Below are positions 16,328 through 25,535 of a DNA stretch of 64,000 bases, piece after piece (position 1 is the stretch's first letter; every line of letters starts with the position of its first letter). A model generated the notes under the pieces. It searched no databases and was not told the origin of the DNA. It saw only the letters and a program-made list of their open reading frames with translations. Source of the DNA: JBBTCX01 sp964494205 (GTDB taxonomy: Bacteria; Planctomycetota; Phycisphaerae; UBA1845). The translations under genes and the position numbers were made by a program. The DNA lies in contig CAZBRD010000019.1 of NCBI GenBank assembly GCA_964494205.1, positions 1 through 64,000 on the forward strand. Direction: 5' to 3'.

Positions 16328-17671
16328 TTACTTCTTCTGGTCCGGTGTGCTGACGGGCTTTCCACAGTGCGGGCACTTGGCAGCCAGCAGGCGACTCCAG
16401 CGCTGGGCGAAGACATGCTCGCGTCGCTGAAGCTCTTCGCTTTTCTTGGCTACGTCAGACTCGCGCTCAGCGCATGATTGCTGGAGCAACTCCACTGCAT
16501 CCTGCTGTGCACGCATCTGTGCAGCCTGTTCGGACAAGTCCTTTTCGCGCTCGACGAGCTGTTCCTGGATTCGCGTCAGGTCGTGCAATTGGCCGCGAAG
16601 TTCAGCGTCCTTGGCATCGACATCCGCTTCGCGTGTAGCCAGATTGTGCTCTTGTTTGTTGAGCGCGTTGGCGTCAGCCAGCAGGCGTGTTTGCCATGAG
16701 TTCAATCGCTCCCATGACTCGGTCAGGCCGCGCTGAAGCGTCGAGAGTTCGCTCTCGATTTGCGACAGCGATCGCACCGGGTCGGTGCCGCCCATGACGG
16801 CGCCCATATCGAGGGCTGGAGCAGTTGGTTTCGGCGGCGGTGTCGCGGCAGATGGCGGTGCGCTGGCCATTTTGGGCGCGCCTGGAATCGCGATGTTCTT
16901 GGCTTGTGATTCCGCAGCCGGTTTCTCTTTAGACGGTTGAGACGGTGCCTTCGCGGCGGGTGCATTGTTCGGAACAACGACCGCTGCACCCACACCCATG
17001 ATGAACGGACCAATGACGAACTGACTTCCCTCGCGCAGGCGGCCGAGATTGCAGCGCTCGTTGTTGACGATCAAGCCCGTGCGACTGCCGAGATCGAAGA
17101 TGGCTGGTCGATCGAGAAAACGGAAGATCACCGCGTGTCGCGCGGACACTTCCTCATGATCGAGACAAATGGCTGAGCTCTCGTGGCGACCGACAAGCGC
17201 GACCGCCTCTTCAAGGCGCCAGCGAGTGTCGTTGTCCGCCTGGCGGATCATGACCGGCTCTGGGAACTTAAGCGGGTCTTCGACTTCGACGCCGTAGCCG
17301 CTGTCGTCTGAATTGTTTGCTGTGGCCTGAATGGCGACTTGAATGCGCGTCTCGCCAACAGTGATGATGTCGCCGTCGTTGAGTATGGCCAGCTCGATGC
17401 GGTTCTTGTTTCTGAAAGTGCCTTCGCTGGTGTGCAGATCCTTGATGAGGATTTCCGCGCCGGTGTTGACGATCACACAATGCGCGCGGTTGACCCCCTG
17501 GTCGTGAAGGACGATGTGAGCAGGGCGTCGCGAGCCGATGAGCGTAATGGGTCGACGGATGTTCCATGTTTTCTGCGCAGCCGATCCGATACCGGCGGTG
17601 ATACGCACGGTCGGCGCAGCGGCTGGGAGCTCGAGACCCGGCTCCGGCAGTTGTGTAGTGTTCTCACTCAT
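16328..17671 (-). CDS. Double FHA-domain protein with coiled coil and CxxC tail
   Basis: A 447-residue protein with two FHA domains. The first (about residues 22-115) has LIGSRRPAHIVLHDQGVNRAHCVIV and SEGTFRNKNRIELA; the second (about 145-230) is canonical, with LVGRHESSAICLDHEEVSARHAVI and GSRTGLIVNNERC. A Pro/Ala-rich linker (about 235-290) leads to a long coiled coil (about 300-425, LSTLQRGLTESWERL onward) and a short CPHCGKP zinc-finger-like end. FHA domains bind phosphothreonine peptides, so this is probably a cytoplasmic adaptor in Ser/Thr kinase signalling. A ribosome site (GAGGGGA) precedes ATG 17671. Confidence 0.82.
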   Translation of the reverse strand: MSENTTQLPEPGLELPAAAPTVRITAGIGSAAQKTWNIRRPITLIGSRRPAHIVLHDQGVNRAHCVIVNTGAEILIKDLHTSEGTFRNKNRIELAILNDGDIITVGETRIQVAIQATANNSDDSGYGVEVEDPLKFPEPVMIRQADNDTRWRLEEAVALVGRHESSAICLDHEEVSARHAVIFRFLDRPAIFDLGSRTGLIVNNERCNLGRLREGSQFVIGPFIMGVGAAVVVPNNAPAAKAPSQPSKEKPAAESQAKNIAIPGAPKMASAPPSAATPPPKPTAPALDMGAVMGGTDPVRSLSQIESELSTLQRGLTESWERLNSWQTRLLADANALNKQEHNLATREADVDAKDAELRGQLHDLTRIQEQLVEREKDLSEQAAQMRAQQDAVELLQQSCAERESDVAKKSEELQRREHVFAQRWSRLLAAKCPHCGKPVSTPDQKK

Positions 17672-18034
17672 AGCTTCCCCTCTGCCCCTCGATGGCGATG
17701 GTGGGTCGTAGCGGTGGTCTGGCCGCGAAGAAGGTCAGACCTCGCGCTGGATGTCCCCCAATCATGACGCGTTCGCGTCGCGCGGTTTGAATACCGCAGT
17801 TCCTCTTTTTGATATCGTCCGAAGCTATCGGACAGTTTTCTAAAGCGAGCGCGAGGCTCGATGAAATTCAGTTAATCGGCGAGTTCCGATACCACTGCGC
17901 CCGCATGTACAGCCTGGGCAAATTGGGGTATTTACCCCTGTGCAGACTACGATATCACCTTGAGTGGCAAGAAGGCGAAGGCTTGAACAACGAGAAATCA
18001 AGACACTATAGGACGGAAAGACGAAGACTTGCGT
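17672..18034. other. Divergent intergenic region
   Basis: About 360 bases between the FHA gene (minus) and surE (plus), so it should hold both promoters. A frame from 17809 to 18060 shows no protein-like features and I did not call it. I saw no convincing promoter hexamers. Confidence 0.4.
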
Positions 18035-18763
18035 ATGGATATTCTGCTAACCAACGATGATGGATACGAGGCCCCGGGGCTGGAAGCTGCCTATCGGGCT
18101 TTGCATGGCATGGGAACGGTGCATGTAGTCGCGCCGAGTTCGGAGCGCTCTGCCTGCGGACATATGATCACGCTAAAGGGGCCGATCATGGTCCGGCGAC
18201 ACGAGCATCCGCTGTTCGGCCGTGCGTGGTCGGTGGATGGTTCGCCCGCCGATTGTGTGCGACTTGCGCTTTTCGAGCTGGTTGGTAAACCGGTGCAGTT
18301 GACTGTTTCAGGTATCAATCGCGGCGCGAACGCGGGAGTGGACACGTATTATTCGGGAACGATCGCAGCTGCGCGCGAAGCCGCCTTCTGCGGAATTAAG
18401 TCGATAGCGTTCTCGCACGCGACGCGTCGCGATGTCGAACTCGATTGGGGCCGTGCGTCGGCGCTGACCTCGCGACTCGCGCGTGAATTGCTGCACGAAG
18501 AGATGCCGGGCCCGGGATTCTGGAGCGTCAATTTCCCCTCGCCGATGCCTGCGGACGGCTGCGAGCGAATCTGCCGCGTGCCGGTTTCAGCCTCGCCAAT
18601 GCCGATGGCCTTCGAGCGCAAGGACATGCACGACGGCTGCACGATTGAGTTTGATTACTTGAATCCTTACTGGGAACGAAAAACGATTGGCCCCTGCGAC
18701 TTCAGCACGATTCGTGATGGCGGAATTTCGGTGACGGCAGTGCCGTTGTTTGGGAAGTTTTGA
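18035..18763 (+). CDS. surE: 5'/3'-nucleotidase SurE
   Basis: About 242 residues of the SurE survival protein family, a metal-dependent nucleoside monophosphatase. The metal-binding pair is in MDILLTNDDGYEAPGL (Asp8, Asp9), with SERSACGHMITL, SVDGSPADCVRLAL and the active-site SGINRGANAGVDTYYSGTIAAAREAA block all intact. ATG 18035 is preferred to TTG 18029 because family members begin with exactly this MxILLTNDDG sequence. It stands alone; the usual neighbours pcm, nlpD or rpoS are absent. Confidence 0.95.
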   Translation: MDILLTNDDGYEAPGLEAAYRALHGMGTVHVVAPSSERSACGHMITLKGPIMVRRHEHPLFGRAWSVDGSPADCVRLALFELVGKPVQLTVSGINRGANAGVDTYYSGTIAAAREAAFCGIKSIAFSHATRRDVELDWGRASALTSRLARELLHEEMPGPGFWSVNFPSPMPADGCERICRVPVSASPMPMAFERKDMHDGCTIEFDYLNPYWERKTIGPCDFSTIRDGGISVTAVPLFGKF

Positions 18764-18823
18764 GTACGGAGGTTGACCCCGCCACTGGTGGAGCTTTTCT
18801 CCACAAGTATTCAGTGATCGAAA

Positions 18824-19726
18824 ATGAATTGTTGCCCGGATGAATTCGTCGACAAGGCGCCCCAATTCAAACACTCGATGGGGCCACGCTCTTATTTCCT
18901 GGTCTGTTTGCTGCTGCTGCTTTTGGTATTCGGTCTGACGTTTCCGCTTATTGTCAAAGCCAGACTATGGAAAAGCAAGGCCACCTACGATTTGATCAAT
19001 CGTGAACTCGAACAAGTTATCAGCTGGGTTAGTGTTGAACGGACATCACTCGGTGATTCCAAGGTCGATGCGCAACTTAACAAATCGAATACAGATAGAG
19101 ACGCATGGTTCGACCTCTTCATAGAAAGTGAGGAGCCCCCACCCATTATTGAAGCGCCGGGTGTTCCTTTTGGCGGCGGGCTAATGCACGTTCCAAAACG
19201 GAATGCCCGGGTGCGAATTTCGTTGAGGACCCCTCGATTTGGTGATGCAGTGGTAGAAATCTTGAGCGATGAAGGACTCTATTCACTACAAGCAGTTGAA
19301 CTGTTGGCAGCAGCATTGTCGAAAGACGACGTCAAGTTCAAAGTGATGCAGGTTGATAATCGCGTCTCGTATCGCAACTCCGCTTATGCAACCAGTAACC
19401 CGCCTCCACAATTTTACACGCTAGGATTGACCTTCGCGTCGGGTATCCGGCGTCATATGCCTTTCGTCTTAGGGTTGGTACTTATCATCCTTGGACTTTC
19501 TCAAGCTGGTATCCCTGGTACTGTGCTCTGCCGGGATTGCGGCTATGACTTGCGCGGGTCCACTGGGCAACGTTGCTCCGAGTGCGGTCTGACAATCACA
19601 CCCAATTCGCTGGTTCTGATGACGACTGGGAGGCGGTCGGTGTACGTGGTAATCGGCGTAATATTGTTCATTGTTGGTTTCTTAATGCGTGACCTACTTG
19701 AGCCCTTATTTGCGGTTGCGCTTTAG
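18824..19726 (+). CDS. Membrane protein with planctomycete-type zinc ribbon
   Basis: A 300-residue protein with a hydrophobic segment at about residues 23-42, a soluble domain of 160 residues, a second segment near 206-228, then a zinc ribbon CRDCGYDLRGSTGQRCSECG and a final segment (VIGVILFIVGFLM). The CxxCGYDLRG...CxxCG ribbon is, to my knowledge, very common in planctomycete membrane proteins of unknown role. The loop between the first two segments would face the periplasm and the ribbon the cytoplasm. A second ribbon-bearing protein is encoded at 36092-36718. Confidence 0.7.
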   Translation: MNCCPDEFVDKAPQFKHSMGPRSYFLVCLLLLLLVFGLTFPLIVKARLWKSKATYDLINRELEQVISWVSVERTSLGDSKVDAQLNKSNTDRDAWFDLFIESEEPPPIIEAPGVPFGGGLMHVPKRNARVRISLRTPRFGDAVVEILSDEGLYSLQAVELLAAALSKDDVKFKVMQVDNRVSYRNSAYATSNPPPQFYTLGLTFASGIRRHMPFVLGLVLIILGLSQAGIPGTVLCRDCGYDLRGSTGQRCSECGLTITPNSLVLMTTGRRSVYVVIGVILFIVGFLMRDLLEPLFAVAL

Positions 19727-20034
19727 GTGGCAGCGGACTGCATTCGTTTTTCTAAGCCGTTTGTCGGACCAGTCAGCGATCTAAGACCTTGGTGAAATGC
19801 TCTGCAACAGCGAAATATGTGAAGCCGGCCTCTCGGCAACTTCGCGGTAAGAAGAGACTGATGACTTTCGGCCTCTAAGTCCGTCCAGCATGTCTATGGT
19901 TGACCTTCGCAACCCCGGGAAATGATCCACCACAAGAAAAAGAGCGAGAAGGGATTCTCGCTCTAGCAAACATTATCTATTGCTTGATGCCTGTTGCCTT
20001 TAATGTTTCAGAACCTTTGTATCTTGGTGGTTCA
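19727..20034. other. Intergenic region holding inverted-repeat element C
   Basis: About 300 bases between convergent genes. The right-hand part (19921-20037) is the repeat element described separately. The left-hand part shows nothing I recognise. Confidence 0.45.
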
Positions 20035-20037
20035 TTA
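19921..20037. mobile_element. Degenerate inverted-repeat element (copy C)
   Basis: The left end AATGATCCACCACAAGAA at 19921 is matched, inverted, by TATCTTGGTGGTTCATT ending at 20036, with one substitution and small indels. The 29 bases from 19942 (hairpin stem GAGCGAGAA/TTCTCGCTC plus tail) are identical to 16251-16279 of copy A. The right end runs into the stop codon of the gene at 20035-20823. Confidence 0.55.
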
Positions 20038-20823
20038 CGGTGCGCAACTGCAAGGATCGCTACCCCCAAACGCGGCGAGGATCTGCAGGATATCGTCGAG
20101 GTTGATCGCCATGTTTCCGGAGCAGGGCGGTGCCAGGTCGTTGCTCGGGTGCGTGGGTATCGCGCCATCTGAAAAATCGGCCAGCAGGTAGAGTATGTCG
20201 TCCAGATTCGCCTGATTGGCTGGTCCCATGCAGTTCGTGTTGCCGTACTCGATCGGCGAAGACGTGCAGACGCCGGTCATGACGTTGCACGTGTCGCATG
20301 TGCACGATTTGAAGTCGTGACAGTCCGTGTCACTGTCGCACGCGATGCCCACTGTGGCAGCCACCATGTACGATGCATCGTCGAGGTTGATCCAGCCAAT
20401 GTTCTCGCCCCAGGCGTAGCCGCGGAATCGACCGCTGCCGAAATCGAAACGGGCACGGAACGGGTCGTTGGAAACTGCACCCCAGCCGAAGTAAATCCAG
20501 CCGACGTTTTCGCCCCACGCGAAACCCGTGAGGTCGTCGTCGCCGACGATGTTCACGCCGAAGTTGGTGTCATTGGTATTGGCGTACGGGCCAGCGCCGT
20601 TGCCGGTGTTGATCCAACCGATGTTCTCGGCCCAGATGATGCCTTCCAGAAAATCCGTGCCGACGATGACGCCATCGTTTGTGCTGTTGGCATCGCGCCA
20701 GTTGGTCCAGCCGGTGTTTTCAGTCCAGGCGAAGCTGTTCGCCGAGTCGATATTGGATGCCGCCGTCGCGGCGGCCACCATGATCATTGATAGGGTCGTG
20801 CTAAGAAGGAACTCGCGCTTCAT
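20035..20823 (-). CDS. Secreted protein with ENIGW repeats and EF-hand-like tail
   Basis: A 262-residue exported protein (signal peptide residues 1-22, ending ATAAS; GGAGA lies six bases before ATG 20823). Four repeats of about 35 residues carry FAWTENTGWTNW, IIWAENIGWINT, FAWGENVGWIYFG and YAWGENIGWINL, a tryptophan-rich repeat found in bacterial surface proteins. A short Cys-rich section (CDSDTDCHDFKSCTCDTC) follows. The tail has two NLDDIL units (ANLDDILYLLADF and INLDDILQILAAFGG), the loop-helix pattern of planctomycete dockerin-like ends. It probably sits on or outside the cell surface. Partner and function are unknown. Confidence 0.75.
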   Translation of the reverse strand: MKREFLLSTTLSMIMVAAATAASNIDSANSFAWTENTGWTNWRDANSTNDGVIVGTDFLEGIIWAENIGWINTGNGAGPYANTNDTNFGVNIVGDDDLTGFAWGENVGWIYFGWGAVSNDPFRARFDFGSGRFRGYAWGENIGWINLDDASYMVAATVGIACDSDTDCHDFKSCTCDTCNVMTGVCTSSPIEYGNTNCMGPANQANLDDILYLLADFSDGAIPTHPSNDLAPPCSGNMAINLDDILQILAAFGGSDPCSCAP

Positions 20824-20886
20824 ATTCGTTCTCCATGCGAAGTCTGATGGAATTGTTGGACTCTCGTTTGGCTAGCTCAGTGTGGC

Positions 20887-21945
20887 CTAGTAGTCATAGT
20901 TTGCGTGGGGATTGGTGCTGGCTGCGATTCCCGCGGCGTTGACGATCGGGCCGACCGTATTTCCTCCCACAATGGAATAGCCGGTCGTGTTGTTGCTGAC
21001 TGAGTTTCGAATGATAAGGTTGCTCGCATCGTCGACGTCAATGCCGATCGTGCTGTTAGATACGTTGTTTCCCTCGATCCGATTGTCCGGTCCGGTCGTG
21101 CCGATTCCGAAGCCGTTGGCCACGCATTGATTTTCAATAATCAGTGCCGCCGATCCTGTGATGCCGTAGAGTTGGTTGCCTCGGACCATGCAGCCGCGGA
21201 CCTGACCTTCGCCCGCTGTGATTCCGCTGCTCCCATTAAATCTTGCCGTGCAGTTAGAAACCAGGCTGGTTACGGCTGAAATTCCGTGAAGACCGTTTTG
21301 GCTGGCAGTGCAAGAAGTGATGGTTGAAGAACCCAAGATAAAACCAATTCCATCATTCAGTGTAGCGGTGCAGTCTGAAATGAGGCTGCCTTGCCCCACG
21401 ACGATGCCGCTTCCCTGGTTCGAGCGTGCGACGCAATGAGAGACCGACGCACCAGCGCCTGCGTTAAGACCATCTGCACCGTTGTTAAACAATTGCAAGT
21501 GCTCGTAGCGACAGTTGGCGGCATTCGATGCCACGATGCCATATGAAGTAAAGTCGCGAATTGTCCCGTTGTGTATGGCAATGTTGGTTCGTGATCCCGA
21601 GACTTCTACTCCAAAGGGTGAACCAACCTCCAGATTTCCGTAGAGCGTGAAGCCATTCAAATCTAGCGTCACATTGTTTGATGCGATTTGAATCGCCGGC
21701 TCACTGCCAAGCGCCAAGATATCTTCGGCCAGGTAATAAGATCCCGGAAAACTGATCACGATCGGGACGATGCTGACGAAGTCGTTGCGAATCGCCGTGC
21801 GCGGCTCGACGTCGCTCAGGTTCTTCATTGTTGGTGCGATGGGGCCGGCTGGTGGGGTCAAGCTGCCCGCATTGACTGCCATTGCAATTCCGACCACTGC
21901 GATAACCATCACGGGAACAGACAGTTTGTTGTGCGAAAACTTCAT
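20887..21945 (-). CDS. Secreted right-handed parallel beta-helix protein (1)
   Basis: About 352 residues from ATG 21945, chosen for the strong GAGGAG site seven bases upstream and the signal peptide MKFSHNKLSVPVMVIAVVG; the frame runs to 22068. After the preamble NAGSLTPPAGPIAPTMKNLS comes a series of parallel beta-helix rungs rich in Asn, Gly and small residues (NNVTLDLNGFTLYGN, SHCVARSNQGSGIVV, SDCTATLNDGIGF). This is the NosD/pectate-lyase-like repeat fold. No catalytic residues stand out. It is the downstream member of a tandem pair with 21992-23059. Confidence 0.82.
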   Translation of the reverse strand: MKFSHNKLSVPVMVIAVVGIAMAVNAGSLTPPAGPIAPTMKNLSDVEPRTAIRNDFVSIVPIVISFPGSYYLAEDILALGSEPAIQIASNNVTLDLNGFTLYGNLEVGSPFGVEVSGSRTNIAIHNGTIRDFTSYGIVASNAANCRYEHLQLFNNGADGLNAGAGASVSHCVARSNQGSGIVVGQGSLISDCTATLNDGIGFILGSSTITSCTASQNGLHGISAVTSLVSNCTARFNGSSGITAGEGQVRGCMVRGNQLYGITGSAALIIENQCVANGFGIGTTGPDNRIEGNNVSNSTIGIDVDDASNLIIRNSVSNNTTGYSIVGGNTVGPIVNAAGIAASTNPHANYDY

Positions 21946-21991
21946 GTGGAATCTCCTCAGTAAAAGAGTTGAATCTTGTGTAGCCGATACC

Positions 21992-23059
21992 TTAGTTCGA
22001 GATATTCGCCCACGGGCTGACCGCTGCTGCGGCTGTGCCAATGGGGCCGACGTCATTGCCTGCGACAATGTCGTAGTTGGAAACTGAGCTGGATCGGGCA
22101 GAATTGCGGACGATCAGATTGTTGTTAACGTCGACGTCAAACCCTCGAGCATTACTTGTCGCGTTGTTGGAGTCGATCCGGTTCGAATTGCCAGTCGCGT
22201 GGATTCCCGCCGCTCCATTGGCGCGGACGTTGTTTCCGTAAACATGCGAACCCGAATCTACTTCAATGCCGTCGTTAAGGTTGTTTGTTGCGCTACAACC
22301 GGTGATCGTAGATCCCGTTGCGGTAATGCCGTCCAGGTCGTTCTGAAAAGAACCGCAATTAACAATCGTTCCCAACGTGGCGTCAATTCCTGCCCCGTCG
22401 TTGGAACTGGCGGAACAATCAGACACTACACTTCCCTGAAACACGTCAATTCCGTTAGAGCCGTTGTTGGACGCGGACGAGTGGGATACGGTCACGTACC
22501 CTGCCGTCAGAATCCCCATCCCACCGTTCGACGTCGCCGTGCAGTGGTCAATAACACCTCCGTATCCAGCGTGTATTCCCTCAGAACCGTTGTTCGAGGT
22601 CAGGATATCTTTGACTTTGAAGTTCACTGCATTAAACAAGTTGATGCCGTCACCGAAAAAATCTCTGACGACCCCATTCTGGATCGTGATGTTCTTTTGA
22701 TTTCCCGTGACTTGAACTCCGATCAGCGAGCCGACTTCGACATTTCCATAAAGGGTGAAACCCATGAGATCGAGCGTCACATTGCTGGTCGTGATTTCGA
22801 TGCCGTGCTGGCTGTGAATCGCGTAGATGTCTTCCGCGAGGTAGTACGACCCCGGAGAGCTGATCACGATGGGGACAATACTGACGTAGTCGTTTCGAAT
22901 TGCCGTCCGCGGTTCGACGTCGCTCAGGTTTTTCATCGTCGGCGCGATTGGCCCTGCCGGCGGCGTCAGGGACCCGGCATTGGCTGCTATGTCGGTCGCA
23001 AGAACTGTAGCTGCTAATACTATCCCCGAAACTGAGACGCCTTTGGTACTTCTATTCAT
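21992..23059 (-). CDS. Secreted right-handed parallel beta-helix protein (2)
   Basis: About 355 residues from ATG 23059 (GGAG eight bases upstream); the signal peptide is MNRSTKGVSVSGIVLAATVL. The preamble after cleavage is essentially that of its neighbour (NAGSLTPPAGPIAPTMKNLS, then DVEPRTAIRNDYVSIVPIVI), followed by beta-helix rungs (NVTLDLMGFTLYGN, GVIDHCTATSNGGMGI, VSDCSASSNDGAGI). The pair arose by duplication: proteins match closely at the start and diverge in the rungs. Most such planctomycete proteins are uncharacterised, and polysaccharide binding or cleavage is a guess from the fold. Confidence 0.82.
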   Translation of the reverse strand: MNRSTKGVSVSGIVLAATVLATDIAANAGSLTPPAGPIAPTMKNLSDVEPRTAIRNDYVSIVPIVISSPGSYYLAEDIYAIHSQHGIEITTSNVTLDLMGFTLYGNVEVGSLIGVQVTGNQKNITIQNGVVRDFFGDGINLFNAVNFKVKDILTSNNGSEGIHAGYGGVIDHCTATSNGGMGILTAGYVTVSHSSASNNGSNGIDVFQGSVVSDCSASSNDGAGIDATLGTIVNCGSFQNDLDGITATGSTITGCSATNNLNDGIEVDSGSHVYGNNVRANGAAGIHATGNSNRIDSNNATSNARGFDVDVNNNLIVRNSARSSSVSNYDIVAGNDVGPIGTAAAAVSPWANISN

Positions 23060-23401
23060 GATGCGAACTCCATGGGGCGCGAACAACTTCATGGGCACGC
23101 TCAATGCATGTCCCACCGTGGCCCCGCGCCTCGTGATCGGGCCTGAGGGATACGGCGGAAGGCGATGTGAGTACTCACGAATTATTTTGAATTAGGTCGA
23201 TCGAGAATGGCGAAAGGGCTTTGCGTTCAGCCAATGCGGGCAGGAACTCAGGGATTGGCGACACTCATGAAGGCATGGGAAGCTTATTCGGCGTACGGAG
23301 TAGTTGAACAGAAGAGCAGGTATCGCGGGTGCGCGGATTGTTGAATTCTGGCCGCCTAGGTTCTTTCCCCTGCTAACCTGGCCTTTTCGCCGCAGCCGAA
23401 C
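23060..23401. other. Intergenic region between beta-helix gene and tRNA-Ser
   Basis: About 340 bases without a gene. It includes a perfect 12-base palindrome GTGAGTACTCAC at 23167-23178, which could be an operator for the downstream beta-helix pair. Otherwise I see nothing. Confidence 0.4.
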
Positions 23402-23488
23402 CGGAGCGGGAGGGATTCGAACCCTCGGTGCGGTTTCCCGCACACCGCATTTCCAGTGCGGTCCCTTCAGCCGCTCGGACACCGCTCC
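23402..23488 (-). tRNA. tRNA-Ser (anticodon GGA)
   Basis: On the minus strand an 87-base type II tRNA folds with acceptor GGAGCGG paired to CCGCTCC and discriminator G. The anticodon loop is CTGGAAA (anticodon GGA), with a long variable arm TGCGGGAAACCGCA and T-loop GGTTCGAATCC. The long variable arm and G discriminator fit serine. No CCA is encoded after the discriminator. Confidence 0.95.
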
Positions 23489-23722
23489 ATGAGAATGTGG
23501 CCGTCACGGCGTGGACCGCTGGGGCTTCTCACGTGGCCTATAGTGCGGGTTTCAAGGCGGGATGGCAAGGGGAACGAAGAATGGAGGAGGGGAGTCGCGT
23601 GATTTGGTGCGAGAAGGGATTCTAAAACCCGCGACAGTGTGGATCGCCGCATGGTTTTGATATAACCAGAACATGATTCTCGGGTCTTCGACCGCTTCCA
23701 CAGACTGTCCTTGGCGTTGCCC

Positions 23723-25123
23723 ATGAAATGGCGTTGGTATCACTTCTACTTCCTTCTCGCCTTGTTCGACGTGCTGGCGATCGCAGCCAGTTTGGCACTC
23801 CTGCACTGGACACTCGATTCCTATCAGGTGGCGTTAGGCCGGTGGAGCACGATTGACGCGCGGAAGCGATGGGTGACCAATCTGCGACTCGCGTTGATTG
23901 AACTGAACGCGCCGGGAAACGACGTGTTCGAGACGCGTGATGTGGTCGGCGAGCGGGCGCGTTTCGAGCAATTGAAGACCCATCTTCATTTACTGGTTCG
24001 GCAAGACAAATCGTTCGACGTGGACCTGGCGGCGTTTCGCGGTTTCGTGGAGCAGATGATCCAGGAGGAGGAACGCATCTTCGCGAACTTCACCGAGGCC
24101 AAAGCCGAACCGGCGAGAGACCACGCCAACGACGCTTCTTTTCAGCAAGCGTCTACCGCGATGGCAGCCATGGATCGCGCCCAGGCATCGGCGATGAATG
24201 AGCTGTCGGTGTTTGATCGGGCGCTACTGCTGGAAACGCAAACCTTGCTGGTCGAGCACGAACAAAACCTGAAGCGTGCGGCGACGATCGAGAAGTTCTT
24301 CTTCGGATCGATCGTGATCGCATTGTTGGGCGTGTTCTACTTTGGCCGCACGTTGCAGCGAGCCTATGACCGCATGGTCGAGGATCAGAAACGCGTTGCG
24401 CTTGAGCGGCAGGACCGATTGGCCTCGGTGGGAGAAGTATGTTCAGCGGTCGCGCATGGCATTCGCAATCCTCTTGCTGCCATCAGCAGCTCGGCGCAAT
24501 TGGCTTTGCGGTTCGGTACACTGGATGAGGCTACGCGCTTGCGTGTGCAGGACGTGCTGGCTGAGAGCCAGCGACTTGATCGGCGGATCGGGCGGTTGCT
24601 GGACTTTTCGCGCGTGTCTACGCAACCGCTGGAACCGTTCGAGCTGCAACGGTTGATCGATCAGGCGATCGACGAGGTCAAGCCGCGATTGGATGAGCGA
24701 AACACGCGAGTCGAGAAAAGTGTCGGCACCGAATCGATGGTGATTCATGGCCATCGCGAGCGATTGGTGCAAGCCATCATCGAATTGCTCTCGAACTCGA
24801 TGGATCATATGCCACAAGGTGGCACCATTCGCGTGAATTGCCGCCGGGTCAATAGTGCGACGTCGTCGGTTATCGTGGACATCATTGACGATGGGCCGGG
24901 CATCCCGGAGAAGATCCGCGAGCGTGTGTTCGACCTCTTCTTTACATCCAAGGCCGAGGGGCACGGGATCGGTCTGGCTTCGGTAAAACGAGCCGTCGAA
25001 TTTCATGGAGGTCAGGTTCGCGTGGTTCCGCGCGACGGTCGCGGTGCGCACATTCAAATTCTGCTGCCGCTTGCCAAGGACGAGCATTCACTTTGTCAAT
25101 TCCGCAAGGATGCGAAGGAATAG
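23723..25123 (+). CDS. Membrane sensor histidine kinase
   Basis: About 466 residues. A first membrane segment (about 8-28) and a second (about 192-212) enclose a helical sensor region of about 160 residues. The kinase core follows: H-box AVAHGIRNPLAAIS with the phosphorylated His near 245, N-box ELLSNSMDHM, G1 IIDDGPGIP, F-box DLFFTSK and G2 GHGIGLASVKRAVEFHGG, all intact. It is a HisKA/HATPase_c two-component kinase in the cytoplasmic membrane. ATG 23723 is preferred over TTG 23711. No response regulator is adjacent; the nearest is the receiver protein at 26640-27041 on the other strand. The signal sensed is unknown. Confidence 0.93.
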   Translation: MKWRWYHFYFLLALFDVLAIAASLALLHWTLDSYQVALGRWSTIDARKRWVTNLRLALIELNAPGNDVFETRDVVGERARFEQLKTHLHLLVRQDKSFDVDLAAFRGFVEQMIQEEERIFANFTEAKAEPARDHANDASFQQASTAMAAMDRAQASAMNELSVFDRALLLETQTLLVEHEQNLKRAATIEKFFFGSIVIALLGVFYFGRTLQRAYDRMVEDQKRVALERQDRLASVGEVCSAVAHGIRNPLAAISSSAQLALRFGTLDEATRLRVQDVLAESQRLDRRIGRLLDFSRVSTQPLEPFELQRLIDQAIDEVKPRLDERNTRVEKSVGTESMVIHGHRERLVQAIIELLSNSMDHMPQGGTIRVNCRRVNSATSSVIVDIIDDGPGIPEKIRERVFDLFFTSKAEGHGIGLASVKRAVEFHGGQVRVVPRDGRGAHIQILLPLAKDEHSLCQFRKDAKE

Positions 25124-25535
25124 GTGGCCGGGAGAAACTGGCTGGCTTGTTGTGTGTTGGGATGGGCGAGGCGGGCGCGGATTTTGCTTATTTCTCAAGG
25201 AGTTTCTGACAACGCGATCGTTCTGAATCGCACTGTAATTCGCTTGGATTTTCCTTGCTTGATCGGCACGATTATTTAGAATCTCACATGGTGGCGTGGA
25301 TCAATAAGCGGGTGGACTTTCACTTCTTTTCGTAGGCCGCTGACCTGACGCTTCCTAACGGCGACTAGGGACAGTCGCCCTTGCTGGAATCACTCCGAAC
25401 GGACGCGGAAAAATCGGATAAAGGGTGGAAATCGAAGCTGCACCTCGCGGTGCGGTTGGCGGTTTTTGCGTGTCGATTTCCTTCCTTTCATAGTGCGCAT
25501 GGACCTTCGTTCGTTTGTCTGAAAGGGTGGCGGCG
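25124..25535. other. Intergenic region, no gene seen
   Basis: About 410 bases between two plus-strand genes. A perfect 7-base stem (GGCGACT/AGTCGCC) lies at 25360-25379. I see no coding signal or RNA family. Confidence 0.4.

Noticed and set aside
20178..22068. CRISPR-like repetition in the beta-helix and ENIGW genes
   Set aside because: The repeats are protein-coding, irregular in spacing and diverged at the base level.
22199..23017. Plus-strand frame of 272 codons
   Set aside because: Antisense to the second beta-helix gene, with no recognisable features.
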